A program made the position numbers and the translations under genes. A model generated the notes under the pieces. The model did no database searches. It was not told the origin of the DNA and saw only the letters and a list, made by a program, of their open reading frames with translations. Of a DNA stretch of 64,000 nt, positions 11,224 to 21,339 are shown in pieces; the first letter of the stretch is position 1, and every line of letters begins with the position of its first letter. The DNA lies in assembly GCA_015350385.1 (NCBI GenBank), contig WNKI01000004.1, forward strand, positions 1,959,164-2,023,163, given 5' to 3'. The DNA is from Aculops lycopersici. Taxonomy: Eukaryota; Arthropoda; Arachnida; Trombidiformes; Eriophyidae.

Positions 11224-14200
11224 ATGGCCATGAAAACCACTAGAGTTTCAAACCCTCTAATTTCTCCAGCTCGATTATTACTACTACTGTTATTAGTCAA
11301 CCACTTGTCTTTCACTCGTTCACAAGCGGAAACGCTTAGCCTTGCGCCTGGCTACGTCAATTATGACTCAAAACTCAAGTTTGGTCATCGAGACCGAAAC
11401 TCAAGAGGCCAATTGGAGTTGAATCGGGAGCAGGTGGTCGTTGATCAGCTTGAAGCGGGGTATTCGGCAAACCCTCAAGGGTCTCTATCGATACCACCAC
11501 AACAACCACCACCGCTAGTATCCGTCCAGGTGAAGTCGGTGTCTCACCAGTGGGGGCCACTTCAAGGCTCCGCAAACTTCCGGCGGACGCCAAAATCTCG
11601 AACAATCGACAAGTTCGCCGACGGATCTTTTGAATATTCGCGTCGGAAATCGAATGAGCAACAACACGAGGACTCATCAGGACAAACTCGAGCCAGCAAC
11701 AGCAACTTATCGTCGCTGAATTGGACAAACATTTCAACGACTTCAACTCTAGGGTCTCAACTTTACTCGAATGCGAGAAGCTTTGGAGGTGAGAGTAAGA
11801 GTAGGAGGATGTGGAGGCGGAGGAGGCGGGAATTAGCGGCTAAGGCTAATCAAGTAAACAATTCCAAGGATTCAAGGACTTTCCTTATAGATGGGGTTGA
11901 GTTTGCGATTATGCAAAGCCGATTCAAGCGCGACTTGTCCACCGCTGCCAGTTCCATTGAGGTGGGCCAGTCGATGCTGAGTAAACATGGCAGCTCCAAT
12001 GGCAACACCAACTGCCAAAATTGGCCTCCAGTTCCTAGTGGACCATCGGCCGAGCAGAGAAATCACAGCGAGGTGGACATGAGCAGCGGCGGCAGCGGCA
12101 GCGACAGCAAAAGCAATGGTAAAAGCAATGGCAACAGCAACGTCTGCGCCACTTGCCCTCACGGCCGCCACAACCATCGAGTCCATCGGAGGAACCGCCG
12201 ACGCAGCCGTGCAGCTAGCTTGGCGCCAGCACTTCCGTTTGCAGTGAAGCAGCAGCAGCAGCAGCCGCAAACGAGCTTGCCAACTTTTGTGACACCAGCG
12301 ACCAGCGTCGCTCAACTGCATCGACATGAATCAAGTGCCGAGCTCGACAAAGGCAACGGAAAGAGTGGCAGCACCATTGATAACAGCATCAGCAACAACA
12401 ACATCAACAACGAAAGTTACACTGACATCGAGCGTCATTCTAATGGCCAGCCAACAACATCCCCTCTGTCAGGTGTCTTTAGTGGAGGTTTTCAAAGGAG
12501 CAGAGGTGAATTTATTCCCAGTAAACTGAACAACAACGATGCTGGCGACGATGTGGCCACGACGAGCAAATTCTCGCTTCGAACTCTGGAATTGGACGAC
12601 ATGATAAGCAAGTCAAACGAGCCCATTTGGTTGCTCTCGCGGCCGTTGGGTTTCTCTCTCGGTCCACTCGTCGGCAGCAGCAGCGGCGGCGGCGGTGGCG
12701 GCACTGTCAGTAAAAGTCCACGCCGCCACTCACAGCCAACTTCCGGCGAAACACCAATGCCAATGACACCTCCAGTGATTTCCTCAAACTCTAATGCTAA
12801 GTCCACTTTGTTCTTGAGCAGTCTACATTCTTCTCCCACCGAATCGATGTTGACCAGAGAGACAACAGAATCAATCGTTCAAACTGACACAATGACAATG
12901 ATCAGCACGCGTGCCTATGAGAAAATCGCCAGCAAACAACAAGGCGAACCCCGTGAGATTGAGACCGCAACGTCGACGACGATAGCAGCGACAAGTTCAG
13001 TGTCGACATCGACGCCTGACTTTGTAACAGTTACGCGATCGATGGTCAGTCACCAATCGGCGCCAGAAGGAGGCATAGGTTTGGCTTTGAACGAAACATG
13101 GCCGCGCCAAATTAACGTGGCCAATTCAACTTTGACCTTAGTACACAACACAGCCAATAAATCGGAATCGAAATCAGTGAAGCCATTTGAATCCCATGGG
13201 GCCACTAGAATAGTTGATGCGAAACGAGAGTTGGAAAACCAGAGTCATCGGGATGCGGCGCTAGCGAGAGAGGAAAACTTGAGAGCCGACGAGAGGCGGC
13301 AGCAACAGCGGAAACCGAGAAAGAGCCGCCAACACGAGGATGAGTCTACCTGGCCGTCGAGCAGTGGAAACAGAGGTTGGAGTGAGAGTGAGAATGAGAG
13401 TGGAATCGAATCCGGATTAGAGAGGAGATTTGGCGACGAGCAAAACCAATTTGAAAGAGCAAACGAAAACAGCAACAACAACAATGGAGACGTCTACGAT
13501 CTAAGCTCCGTAGCGTCGGTGGTCAATAGCAATAGCAACAGTAACAATAACCAAAACTTTCCGGATGCCGAACTAGACGCCAGCGGCGCTGCCGACATGG
13601 CAACCGGAAGTTTAGATTACAACTACCAAACTCAAGCTCAGGAGAGCACTACAAGCTTTGAATCGAGCTCGTCGAATCACCGACAAGAACAACAACAAGT
13701 GTCATTGGAAACCACTACGCTAGCTCCCTTCGATAACTTGACCACCATTGACCCGCAAACGGGAGCCACCATTGACACCATCACTGGACTCTCGCTTGAT
13801 CCCGTAACCGGAACTCCATTTGCTAGATGGTCGACCATAACAATTGCCGTTCTAATTGGCCTTTGCGTAGTGCTAACGGTTTTAGGTAATATCCTGGTGC
13901 TAATGTCATTTGTCTACGAACGAACCATTAGACAGCCGAGTAATTATTTAATTTGCTCACTTGCTTTGAGTGATCTCTTTATTGGCATTGTTTCGATGCC
14001 TTTCTTTGCCATCTATGTGCTCAGAGGCTGGCGCTGGACTTTGGGTCCATTTTGGTGCGACATTTGGCTGGCCACCGATCACACTCTGTGTCTGATTAGC
14101 ATTTACACTGTTCTATTAATTACAGTTGATCGCTTCTTCTCAATCAAGGCGCCGACCAGGTATCGCGAGTGGCGAACAAAGAGGCGAGTTATAATAATGG

Positions 14201-17200
14201 TTGCAATCACTTGGATAGTTCCGTTCGCCATCTTCTTTGGCACAATCATGTCCTGGGATTGGATAACGGGCAAGCGAGATTTAAAGGAGTACGAGTGTGC
14301 CGTCCAATTTTTAAAGAATCCCGTCTTCAACACTTCGCTCATACTATTCTATTTCTACTCAACTCTGGCAATTATGTTTGTTTTGTATGGAGGTATATAC
14401 AAAACAGCACGCGATTTGGCCAAGAAATCGGAGAACAAACAAAAACGAATGCAACTGATGATGTCGATGCAACAGCAGCAAGCTGAAATCATCGCCCGAT
14501 ACATTGGAGCGGGCGGCGGTGGCGGCGGCAGTGGGGCTAGCAAGGGATTGAAACCGAGAGGCGGCAACATGGTCGACGACGACGACGATGATGATGATCG
14601 TAATAAGAAAGGGGGCAAAAGTCAGGCGCTCACTTCAATTGCCAGCCACGAGCACCACAAGCAGCAGAGCAGATTGTCCAATGAGCTTAGGAGTAGTCAA
14701 AAGGGCGAGATTAGATCTAGGAGTCAAAGTTACGCCAGAGTGAAGGGTGGAGTGCAATTGAATGAGACTTCCGGTTCAAACAAACGAAATATGGAGAGTG
14801 GCGGCAACGACCAGTTGGACGATGCAGCAACAGGTGGCGAGATGGCCGCAGGTAGACAGAGTGGATTGCATAGGCTAACTGAGGCTCAGGCTAGCTCGTT
14901 GCTGTTGCGCAAGCAAAGCCAAAATAACACCGACTCCGCCACCAGCCAGTACCAGCGCAACCTGTTGGCTTCGGTGGTGAACGATCGGCGAGTTAGTGGG
15001 CAAGTGTGTACCGTAGCCGACTTGGAGCGTGCCGAGCGATTGGCTTCCGGTGGAGGAAAGGCTGACGAGGAGGTGAAAGGCGATTCGCACTCCGGGTCGC
15101 AGAGACCAAGGGGAGTAATTCGGGATAATGAGCAGCAGATGAACTCGGGAAATCGGTATGATTTTGACCATGAAAGTGGAAGCACGAGATCGAGTTCCCC
15201 TTCTTTCGAATCCGATGACGACAGTCCAGTTGGCGGAGCGTCGAGCGTTTACTCCACTGCAGGGGCTATGGTCAGTGGACTTGCGTCCGGAAGTCATGGA
15301 ATGGGAGGCAAGCGTCAGTCAGTTCAGCAATCCAAGGCCATAATTGATCAGCTGAAGAGAAGACAGAAGCAACAACAGGCGGCTGCTCAGCACCAGGGTG
15401 GCAAGGAAAAGTCGCGCGGCGGTTTGTTCTCGAAGATGCCCGGCGGCTCAAATCTAACAGGTGGCGCCGGAAGCGAGTCGCTAACTAGAAAACAACCATT
15501 GACACAACCCCGACCCCAGCCACTGATTCCGAGGTCGCCGATTGTATCGAAGAATGAGTTTAGAGATTTGATGCTAAACATGAATCAGATTAACCAGCAG
15601 CAAACGGTTGCAAATGCCGCTGTCACGCCCACTTCAGGAGTAACGCCGGCAATGCAGCCATTGCAAACAGGTGGTGGCGATCAATTGCAAGTGATAGATT
15701 CAACTGCAACTCTAGCCTCGAGTTTGGATAGCCATAAAAAGGTCGAGAGCTCGAATGATAGTGCTTTTTCTAGCTCACAACCAGCGCCACTCAAGAGTCC
15801 GGATACAAACCAAAGCCGACAGGAGTCGCCGACCGGAACTAAGCTGATGATTGCTACTGAGTCTATCATCAATACTAGCAGCAAAACAGATTCGGTGTCG
15901 CAAGGTGGCACCAGCAATCACTTATGCGAATGCTCCTGTGGTGGTGGTGGCGGTGGCCAGGTAAATTCAGATTTAAGTGGCAAGAGACTAGTTGGCAATC
16001 AGCTCGAGGGTTCCAATGGCGATTGGAAGGGGAGAAGGAGAAGGAGCTCGCAAGTGCCGAGCGGATTGCACTCAAACCAGCAGCAGCAGCACATGAGCCA
16101 ACGGGGAAATAGGCTCATGACATGTGATAGCAACAACTCCTCGTTGAGGTCGAGCAGATCCTACAGTTACTCGGATCAATCCACCGGCTTGGGGCTCGCG
16201 GGCGACTTGGACGCCAGCAGCTCAATGATAGTTTCCGGTTGTGGTGGCGGCACTTGCGTAGTTAGAACTAATGCAACGAGAGCCAGTGGCCACGAAACGT
16301 CGACCATTTCGTCCATTAGCTCAGTAAGTGGCTCGGGCTCATTGAATACTCAAAATTGCGACTGTTGCTCACTTTGCTCCATGCAAATGAACTCGGAATT
16401 TGGTCAAATTCCAAGTACTCAAATGAAGGATTCAACAGAATCCCCAGTGAAGATGACTTGCAATGCAAATAAACAAGAGCAACAGCAGCGTCAAAGACGA
16501 ATGGTCCGAAAGTCAACGGGAAATCTCGAGAGAAACTCCAATGTCAATGTATCGCCACAAGGCAAGCGCAACGGCACACTGGTACACCACTCCAGAGTAA
16601 GCGGCGCCAGTGGCAGCCCAAGTGCCACTTGTTCGATGGATCAAACAGGTGTCGAGATGACATCGAACATGAACGATAGCAGAATGACCGGCGCCCAAAT
16701 TGCTGGCGACGTTATGGGTTCAGGTTTTGTGCAAATGAACAAGTCGACGCCGAATCAGTTGAATCTAGTGGGGAGCGACATGGCAACAAGCAACAAGTTG
16801 CCAAATGCCGCTGCTGATCGCCCCAGTGATAGAGACGACAAGGGAAGTTGCCACAGTAAATTGGACATGAGTAGTATGGAATCATTGCGTAGATCCCAGG
16901 AGGCAACTACAACAACCACTCAGTACACCACCCAATCGACAAGTGGCCAGAGTGGAAATTTTAGAGAGCGAAGGATGAGCAATCGGAGAACCACGATAAG
17001 CTGTCAGGATACTGACGAGTTTGAGACAACGACAAGTTGTCGTCGAGATACCAACTCGAATATTGGAATCACCGCATCGCTACTCGCAACTGCCGGCTTA
17101 AAGACCGCTTCTCAAGCGCCCAGTTTAACGGTTAATGCTCCATATGATAAGCAAGCGACAGGTGAGAGGAAAAACGGGCCCACTGAATTGGTTGAACGAA

Positions 17201-17796
17201 GAAACTCGCACCACAAAGAAGATATAGGAGACGAGGAGCATAGAGTTGGACTAAGAGCACAACAACAACAACAACAACAGCATTTTAGCAAACAGGATCA
17301 GCAAGCCTCTTTGGAATCGTCGCCCACAACTAATAGCAACGCTAGAAAGAATCACCAAAGACAGCCAAAAGTAGGAGATAGCGGTCGAGGAGGCGGGAAT
17401 AATGACGACACTAGTGGCGAGCGAGGCGGCGGGAGTTGGACCAGTCCATTGGGTCGCTCGGGTGGAATGGTAGGCAGGCCGAGGATAGGACAGAGGCACA
17501 AGTCGAAGTCGGAAAATCGAGCTCGCAAGGCTCTACGAACCATTAGCTTCATTTTGGGCGCCTTCGTTTTGTGCTGGACTCCATACCATATCCTAGCTCT
17601 TGTTGCTGGATTTTGCACTCGAGCCGATGGATGCGTCAACACCCACCTGTTCTACTTCACCTACTTCTTATGTTATACAAACTCGCCCATAAACCCCTTC
17701 TGCTATGCACTTGCTAATGCTCAATTCAAGCGCGCATTTTATCGGGTGCTCAAGTGTAATTTTGGTCCTTGGCAGCAGAAATCGATGACCAGATGA
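11224..17796 (+). CDS. mAChR-B: Giant B-type muscarinic acetylcholine receptor (GPCR, class A)
   Basis: This is a single open frame with a rhodopsin-like core. The start is taken at 11224 because it opens directly into a signal peptide (Leu-rich run, residues ~18-30); the frame itself opens at 10963. TM1 begins near residue 869. TM3 carries the amine-binding Asp952 in CDIWLATD, followed by His953 where vertebrate muscarinic receptors have Tyr. The G-protein motif reads D969-R-F rather than DRY. ECL2 and TM5 carry ECAVQFLKNP, and TM6 has CWTPYH. TM7 is NSPINPFCY. The loop and TM5 sequence matches the insect mAChR-B / nematode GAR-2 branch, which is Gi/o-coupled in insects (family knowledge). 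The ectodomain is ~865 residues with dibasic sites near residues 198-202 and 233-236. ICL3 is ~1030 residues with polyQ, polyD and polyG runs. Vertebrate muscarinic receptors total only 460-590 residues. Confidence 0.88.
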   Translation: MAMKTTRVSNPLISPARLLLLLLLVNHLSFTRSQAETLSLAPGYVNYDSKLKFGHRDRNSRGQLELNREQVVVDQLEAGYSANPQGSLSIPPQQPPPLVSVQVKSVSHQWGPLQGSANFRRTPKSRTIDKFADGSFEYSRRKSNEQQHEDSSGQTRASNSNLSSLNWTNISTTSTLGSQLYSNARSFGGESKSRRMWRRRRRELAAKANQVNNSKDSRTFLIDGVEFAIMQSRFKRDLSTAASSIEVGQSMLSKHGSSNGNTNCQNWPPVPSGPSAEQRNHSEVDMSSGGSGSDSKSNGKSNGNSNVCATCPHGRHNHRVHRRNRRRSRAASLAPALPFAVKQQQQQPQTSLPTFVTPATSVAQLHRHESSAELDKGNGKSGSTIDNSISNNNINNESYTDIERHSNGQPTTSPLSGVFSGGFQRSRGEFIPSKLNNNDAGDDVATTSKFSLRTLELDDMISKSNEPIWLLSRPLGFSLGPLVGSSSGGGGGGTVSKSPRRHSQPTSGETPMPMTPPVISSNSNAKSTLFLSSLHSSPTESMLTRETTESIVQTDTMTMISTRAYEKIASKQQGEPREIETATSTTIAATSSVSTSTPDFVTVTRSMVSHQSAPEGGIGLALNETWPRQINVANSTLTLVHNTANKSESKSVKPFESHGATRIVDAKRELENQSHRDAALAREENLRADERRQQQRKPRKSRQHEDESTWPSSSGNRGWSESENESGIESGLERRFGDEQNQFERANENSNNNNGDVYDLSSVASVVNSNSNSNNNQNFPDAELDASGAADMATGSLDYNYQTQAQESTTSFESSSSNHRQEQQQVSLETTTLAPFDNLTTIDPQTGATIDTITGLSLDPVTGTPFARWSTITIAVLIGLCVVLTVLGNILVLMSFVYERTIRQPSNYLICSLALSDLFIGIVSMPFFAIYVLRGWRWTLGPFWCDIWLATDHTLCLISIYTVLLITVDRFFSIKAPTRYREWRTKRRVIIMVAITWIVPFAIFFGTIMSWDWITGKRDLKEYECAVQFLKNPVFNTSLILFYFYSTLAIMFVLYGGIYKTARDLAKKSENKQKRMQLMMSMQQQQAEIIARYIGAGGGGGGSGASKGLKPRGGNMVDDDDDDDDRNKKGGKSQALTSIASHEHHKQQSRLSNELRSSQKGEIRSRSQSYARVKGGVQLNETSGSNKRNMESGGNDQLDDAATGGEMAAGRQSGLHRLTEAQASSLLLRKQSQNNTDSATSQYQRNLLASVVNDRRVSGQVCTVADLERAERLASGGGKADEEVKGDSHSGSQRPRGVIRDNEQQMNSGNRYDFDHESGSTRSSSPSFESDDDSPVGGASSVYSTAGAMVSGLASGSHGMGGKRQSVQQSKAIIDQLKRRQKQQQAAAQHQGGKEKSRGGLFSKMPGGSNLTGGAGSESLTRKQPLTQPRPQPLIPRSPIVSKNEFRDLMLNMNQINQQQTVANAAVTPTSGVTPAMQPLQTGGGDQLQVIDSTATLASSLDSHKKVESSNDSAFSSSQPAPLKSPDTNQSRQESPTGTKLMIATESIINTSSKTDSVSQGGTSNHLCECSCGGGGGGQVNSDLSGKRLVGNQLEGSNGDWKGRRRRSSQVPSGLHSNQQQQHMSQRGNRLMTCDSNNSSLRSSRSYSYSDQSTGLGLAGDLDASSSMIVSGCGGGTCVVRTNATRASGHETSTISSISSVSGSGSLNTQNCDCCSLCSMQMNSEFGQIPSTQMKDSTESPVKMTCNANKQEQQQRQRRMVRKSTGNLERNSNVNVSPQGKRNGTLVHHSRVSGASGSPSATCSMDQTGVEMTSNMNDSRMTGAQIAGDVMGSGFVQMNKSTPNQLNLVGSDMATSNKLPNAAADRPSDRDDKGSCHSKLDMSSMESLRRSQEATTTTTQYTTQSTSGQSGNFRERRMSNRRTTISCQDTDEFETTTSCRRDTNSNIGITASLLATAGLKTASQAPSLTVNAPYDKQATGERKNGPTELVERRNSHHKEDIGDEEHRVGLRAQQQQQQQHFSKQDQQASLESSPTTNSNARKNHQRQPKVGDSGRGGGNNDDTSGERGGGSWTSPLGRSGGMVGRPRIGQRHKSKSENRARKALRTISFILGAFVLCWTPYHILALVAGFCTRADGCVNTHLFYFTYFLCYTNSPINPFCYALANAQFKRAFYRVLKCNFGPWQQKSMTR

Positions 17797-18013
17797 GAGA
17801 TGAAACAACATCTCAGTTGTTCAGATACCAAAAGAGGAAGAGATATTCTTTAGGTTATTGAATTAATTAAAAATTAATTGAATCAACAATCTTTACTTGA
17901 AACTCCAATTCTGTAGTTTGGTTTTATTTTATATATATATATATATATATTGATAATAACTTAATTCTATAATGAGTTCTTTCTAATTGATCCAAAATCC
18001 TATCTAATCTTAT
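17797..18013. other. Convergent intergenic spacer with (TA)n
   Basis: AT-rich spacer between the receptor and the cuticle gene, which converge. A (TA)n run of about 22 bp lies at 17929-17950. It presumably carries both 3' ends, but no canonical AATAAA was recognised. Confidence 0.6.
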
Positions 18014-18664
18014 CTAAACGTGCGATACAGACTGGTGAACTTGCACTATAGGCTGGCTAACGTACACCGGAACTTGGTGGACTATTGCACTGGCGCTTGC
18101 ACTTGCGCTGGCACTCAAAGGAAGCGATTGATGCTGATGTTGGCCTGAAATCTTCGACGAGCTTGGACTGGAAGCAGCCGAAGCAGGATAAACTGAGTGA
18201 ACCGGATGTATTGAAGGTGGAACGGCAGCGAGAGTAGCCTGGTAACTGGGGTGGGCACTCCCGCTTGGCGCCGAAGGATAGTAAGATTCAAGCTTAACGC
18301 CGGCTGGACTCTTGCTACCACCTGTTCCTGGCTCGTTGGTCTTGATATTTGCCCTAAATCCGTTTTTGTCAGCCACGTACACTACCTCGCGATAGATTCC
18401 ATTATTGTCGCGGTACCCATAACTTCCATGTACTTCTTGTGGATTGTGACTACGCTCTTGACGCCACTGCTTGTTGCCATAATGATCCTCGACGTCGTAA
18501 CCATAGCTGTATGGGTTGAAGTGGGGATAATGCTGATGATGTTGCTGCTGGTAATGTGGACTTGGGTGGATTTCATGCTTCAGGTAGTGGCAGTGTATAA
18601 AGTTTAGGCCTACAACAATCACGAATAGCGAAGCTACAAGCGTTTCTAGAGTATAACTTTTCAT
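18014..18664 (-). CDS. Rebers-Riddiford cuticle protein, arachnid type
   Basis: This is a secreted structural protein that binds chitin in the exoskeleton. The start is placed at the internal Met (18664) because it is followed at once by a hydrophobic signal peptide (LVASLFVIVVGLNF). An upstream Met at 18721 would bury that peptide behind 19 charged residues. The chitin-binding core has YSYGYDVED, then GSYGYRDNNGIYREVVYVAD, then NGFRA, and ends in TNEPGT. That end motif is characteristic of arachnid RR proteins and supports chelicerate origin. The N-terminal part is His/Gln/Tyr-rich. The C-terminal tail is Ser/Ala/Pro/Val-rich with (SA)n and VPVYV-like segments common in cuticle proteins. Mature length is about 195 aa. 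A TATA box sits about 110 bp upstream, as is usual for strongly regulated cuticle genes. Confidence 0.92.
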   Translation of the reverse strand: MKSYTLETLVASLFVIVVGLNFIHCHYLKHEIHPSPHYQQQHHQHYPHFNPYSYGYDVEDHYGNKQWRQERSHNPQEVHGSYGYRDNNGIYREVVYVADKNGFRANIKTNEPGTGGSKSPAGVKLESYYPSAPSGSAHPSYQATLAAVPPSIHPVHSVYPASAASSPSSSKISGQHQHQSLPLSASASASASAIVHQVPVYVSQPIVQVHQSVSHV

Positions 18665-18769
18665 CTTGACTTGTTGATTCTGCGGTATTCGAAGTATATT
18701 TTCTACTTTTGACTCGATCACTGTGAACTCTCAAGCAAAAATAAGGCCCAAGACTCTCTTGTTGGCTAG

Positions 18770-18776
18770 TTTTATA
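18770..18776 (-). promoter_or_regulatory. TATA box of the cuticle protein gene
   Basis: Read on the minus strand the sequence is TATAAAA, about 108 bp upstream of the chosen ATG at 18664. That leaves a plausible ~75-80 nt 5' UTR. Confidence 0.5.
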
Positions 18777-19143
18777 CAGCAGTTGAAGGGTGTTTTGATT
18801 TTGATAGTTGGTCTTATCTACTCGAAACTCTAGAATCACTCGAGCGTGCAGAGGAGATTCATTAGTAGCCTTGGATTCTGTATGCAATGCTTATGTCACT
18901 CTACTTTCTACTAGGCAACTGATGGCAACTCCAACGACAGATAATTTGATTATAATGATGGCCTTCAAAGCATTTACATCGATAACTTGGTGAAAGATAT
19001 AACAATATCTAATCACATATAACCGGTATTGGTTTTATTAGTACTAGTTTGTGTCACCGTTGGCAATAGGTCGCCATTTTCAACTTTTCAACACAAGATT
19101 TCCTCATAAGATTCTCCCATTGCAAGGTCTTTGCAGACCAGAC
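18777..19143. other. Spacer between cuticle gene and FASTKD
   Basis: AT-rich DNA with no supported gene. It holds the cuticle gene's upstream region and the 3' end of the FASTKD gene. Confidence 0.5.
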
Positions 19144-21339
19144 TCAGTTCGATTGAAGAGCAGTTTTGATTCTATGGACTGTCTCATCAATTTGGTGACT
19201 GTTGAAGTCGATGAACACAACCTTGTAGCCTATTTTGCTTAATAGTCTAGAGATCATTTGCTTATACCCACTCAATTTGCCATCCTCCCCAATACAATCA
19301 TGCTGGTGCCTTATACCAAATACTAGACAATGCCTTTGACCCTCAACAATTGGCTGTGGCTCAAGAGTTTCAGGATCAAAGTTACCTGGTGGTAGGCAGT
19401 TTCTTGAGACAACCATGTCCGCAAAGTTTTGGTGCGGTAGGGTGAACTGGAAACCGACCGATAAGTTGTGACCAACAATCTCTGGATGGTGGGCAATGTC
19501 GTGGCCAATCTGTCTGAATAGGCTTGTCCAAGTTAGTTTCCTACCAGACGAGTCTCGCAGCTGGCCATTTGGTTTGTTCAAGATTGAGTTGAGACGAGTT
19601 AATTTTGTGTTATTTATTACTCCTACATCCCCAAATCTTCCTAGACCCTCACTTATCATCTTCAAGTACTCTACGCCGCTAGGACTTTTATCAATTAGCT
19701 TTACTGGGCTGTCTTCAATTCTAGTTGCGGAATAAGCTAATAGTAGAGTTCTATCATATTCTAAGACTTCTTGCCACTTTTTGATTCCATCCTCTTTGAG
19801 TTGCTCGCATAAATAATTTATAAACTTTTCATTATAAAAGCCAAAAGATATAAAAGCTCTTATTAAAGGTAATAGATGAGTCTCTGAGTACTCGTGGTCA
19901 GGTCTAGTCTGATTAACTATGTCGTCACATAGTTTGTCAAAATGTTCTGTCAGTGTTGCATTCATTTGGAGATTGTTGTAGGATAGATTGGATAAACTAG
20001 ATAGGAAATATTGTATATCTTTGATTCTCAACTTATGCGAATCTCTCAATATCAATTCAATGGCATCAGTCAATAGATTTTCATCATAAATTCTAAAACT
20101 CTCCATTAATTTGATCGATTGAATTGCATTATGAGCACTTGCGAAAATGATCTTTTTATCTTTGACTAGATGCTCGATCAACCTGATCGCCAAATCTCTG
20201 TCTGAGCCACTTGAGTTCTTGATTGAATATCTGATACTCTTGATTATGGCGCAATAACCTGGCTCTTTGGGATCAATCTTGGGCAAGAAGTCTACCAATC
20301 TGTTCAGACACTTGGTAATTAGTCCCTTTGTAGGTATGAATGTTCGTGTCTTATAATAGGCCATGCAAACTGTAACCAGATCCTCGAATGTACCTTTATC
20401 AATGATGCGCTCAATTTCGTTATGGTACTTATTCAGTATACCACCGTTCTCTCTCCTCTGAATGACTAAGAATAATAGATGAACGAGTTGCCTATTATTA
20501 ACTTCTATTTGCTTCTCTTGACTTAGGTAACGGAGCAACACCATGGCAAATTTTGGGGTCATTCCGATGGAATAATACAAATCGGATAGATACAGCCATA
20601 AATTCATATCCATGAGACGAGTTCTAACATGTTGCTTGACTAGCCATCTCAGCTCAATATCGATGTTCCTCCATATTGGCAACCACTCCCTACCCCTCTC
20701 ATTAGCCGTGCCCATGAGTAAAATCGCCAGCTCCTGCTGGTTCATTGTACTCATAGATGCCCTGATTGAATCGTAGAGTTTCATAAGTTCTAATTCGGGT
20801 TGGCTGGATCGCTGGGGGTGTTCCTTTAAATACTCACGGAATTTATTGATTTGAGTTGCAACCGGTAGCTCGTCCAGAGTATGTTCAGAAGGCGCATAGT
20901 CTTCGACGCTCTTGTGTACATGTTTATACACGAATTGGTTCTCTCTTCTCATCTCTTCGTTAAGACCCCATGTCCCTCGATTAGGATCGATTCTCACATC
21001 TCTTGTGCTTCTGTTATTTTGATTCTCTCTGTTGACCTTCCCTTTAGGGTGTAAATATGAGGGATGAAAGTTGGAATCAAGTCGTTCAAATGTCCTAGTA
21101 TTGTTGTTGTTGTTGCTGTTGTTGTTGCTAGCTAGTTGTTGTGTTGCTTGACTGTCAACGTGGCTGTGCTGAGTTGCGACTGTGCTCGACTTGGCTATTG
21201 ATTGCGATTGGATATTGATAGGATTCCAGTGTCTTTTATGCTTGGTTGCAACATGAGGCCTTGAAGCGACATCTTGGTGGCCGAGCAACTGGCGCGCCAG
21301 TTGCCTCGCCGGTCCCTTCAAATATGTGGAGGCTAGCAT
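19144..21339 (-). CDS. FAST kinase domain-containing mitochondrial protein (FASTKD family)
   Basis: This 731-aa protein has a basic, Ser/Thr-containing N-terminus (ASTYLKGPARQLARQLLG) that looks like a mitochondrial targeting sequence. A disordered Asn/Gln/His-rich stretch runs to about residue 120. The body is a long alpha-helical region of helical-repeat character. A FAST_1-like segment lies near residues 420-495 (LRIKDIQYFLSSLSNLSY). The C-terminus, roughly 666-725, fits a RAP domain: LVFGIRHQHD, then GYKVVFIDFNS with a final helix. FASTKD proteins act in mitochondrial RNA processing and stability (family knowledge). The exact paralogue cannot be fixed by eye. The gene is intronless and divergent from alpha-spectrin, with 710 bp between start codons. 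Confidence 0.75.
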   Translation of the reverse strand: MLASTYLKGPARQLARQLLGHQDVASRPHVATKHKRHWNPINIQSQSIAKSSTVATQHSHVDSQATQQLASNNNSNNNNNTRTFERLDSNFHPSYLHPKGKVNRENQNNRSTRDVRIDPNRGTWGLNEEMRRENQFVYKHVHKSVEDYAPSEHTLDELPVATQINKFREYLKEHPQRSSQPELELMKLYDSIRASMSTMNQQELAILLMGTANERGREWLPIWRNIDIELRWLVKQHVRTRLMDMNLWLYLSDLYYSIGMTPKFAMVLLRYLSQEKQIEVNNRQLVHLLFLVIQRRENGGILNKYHNEIERIIDKGTFEDLVTVCMAYYKTRTFIPTKGLITKCLNRLVDFLPKIDPKEPGYCAIIKSIRYSIKNSSGSDRDLAIRLIEHLVKDKKIIFASAHNAIQSIKLMESFRIYDENLLTDAIELILRDSHKLRIKDIQYFLSSLSNLSYNNLQMNATLTEHFDKLCDDIVNQTRPDHEYSETHLLPLIRAFISFGFYNEKFINYLCEQLKEDGIKKWQEVLEYDRTLLLAYSATRIEDSPVKLIDKSPSGVEYLKMISEGLGRFGDVGVINNTKLTRLNSILNKPNGQLRDSSGRKLTWTSLFRQIGHDIAHHPEIVGHNLSVGFQFTLPHQNFADMVVSRNCLPPGNFDPETLEPQPIVEGQRHCLVFGIRHQHDCIGEDGKLSGYKQMISRLLSKIGYKVVFIDFNSHQIDETVHRIKTALQSN

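Noticed and set aside
18665..18721. N-terminal 19-residue extension of the cuticle protein
   Set aside because: Charged residues before a clear signal peptide; the internal Met at 18664 is the usual arrangement.
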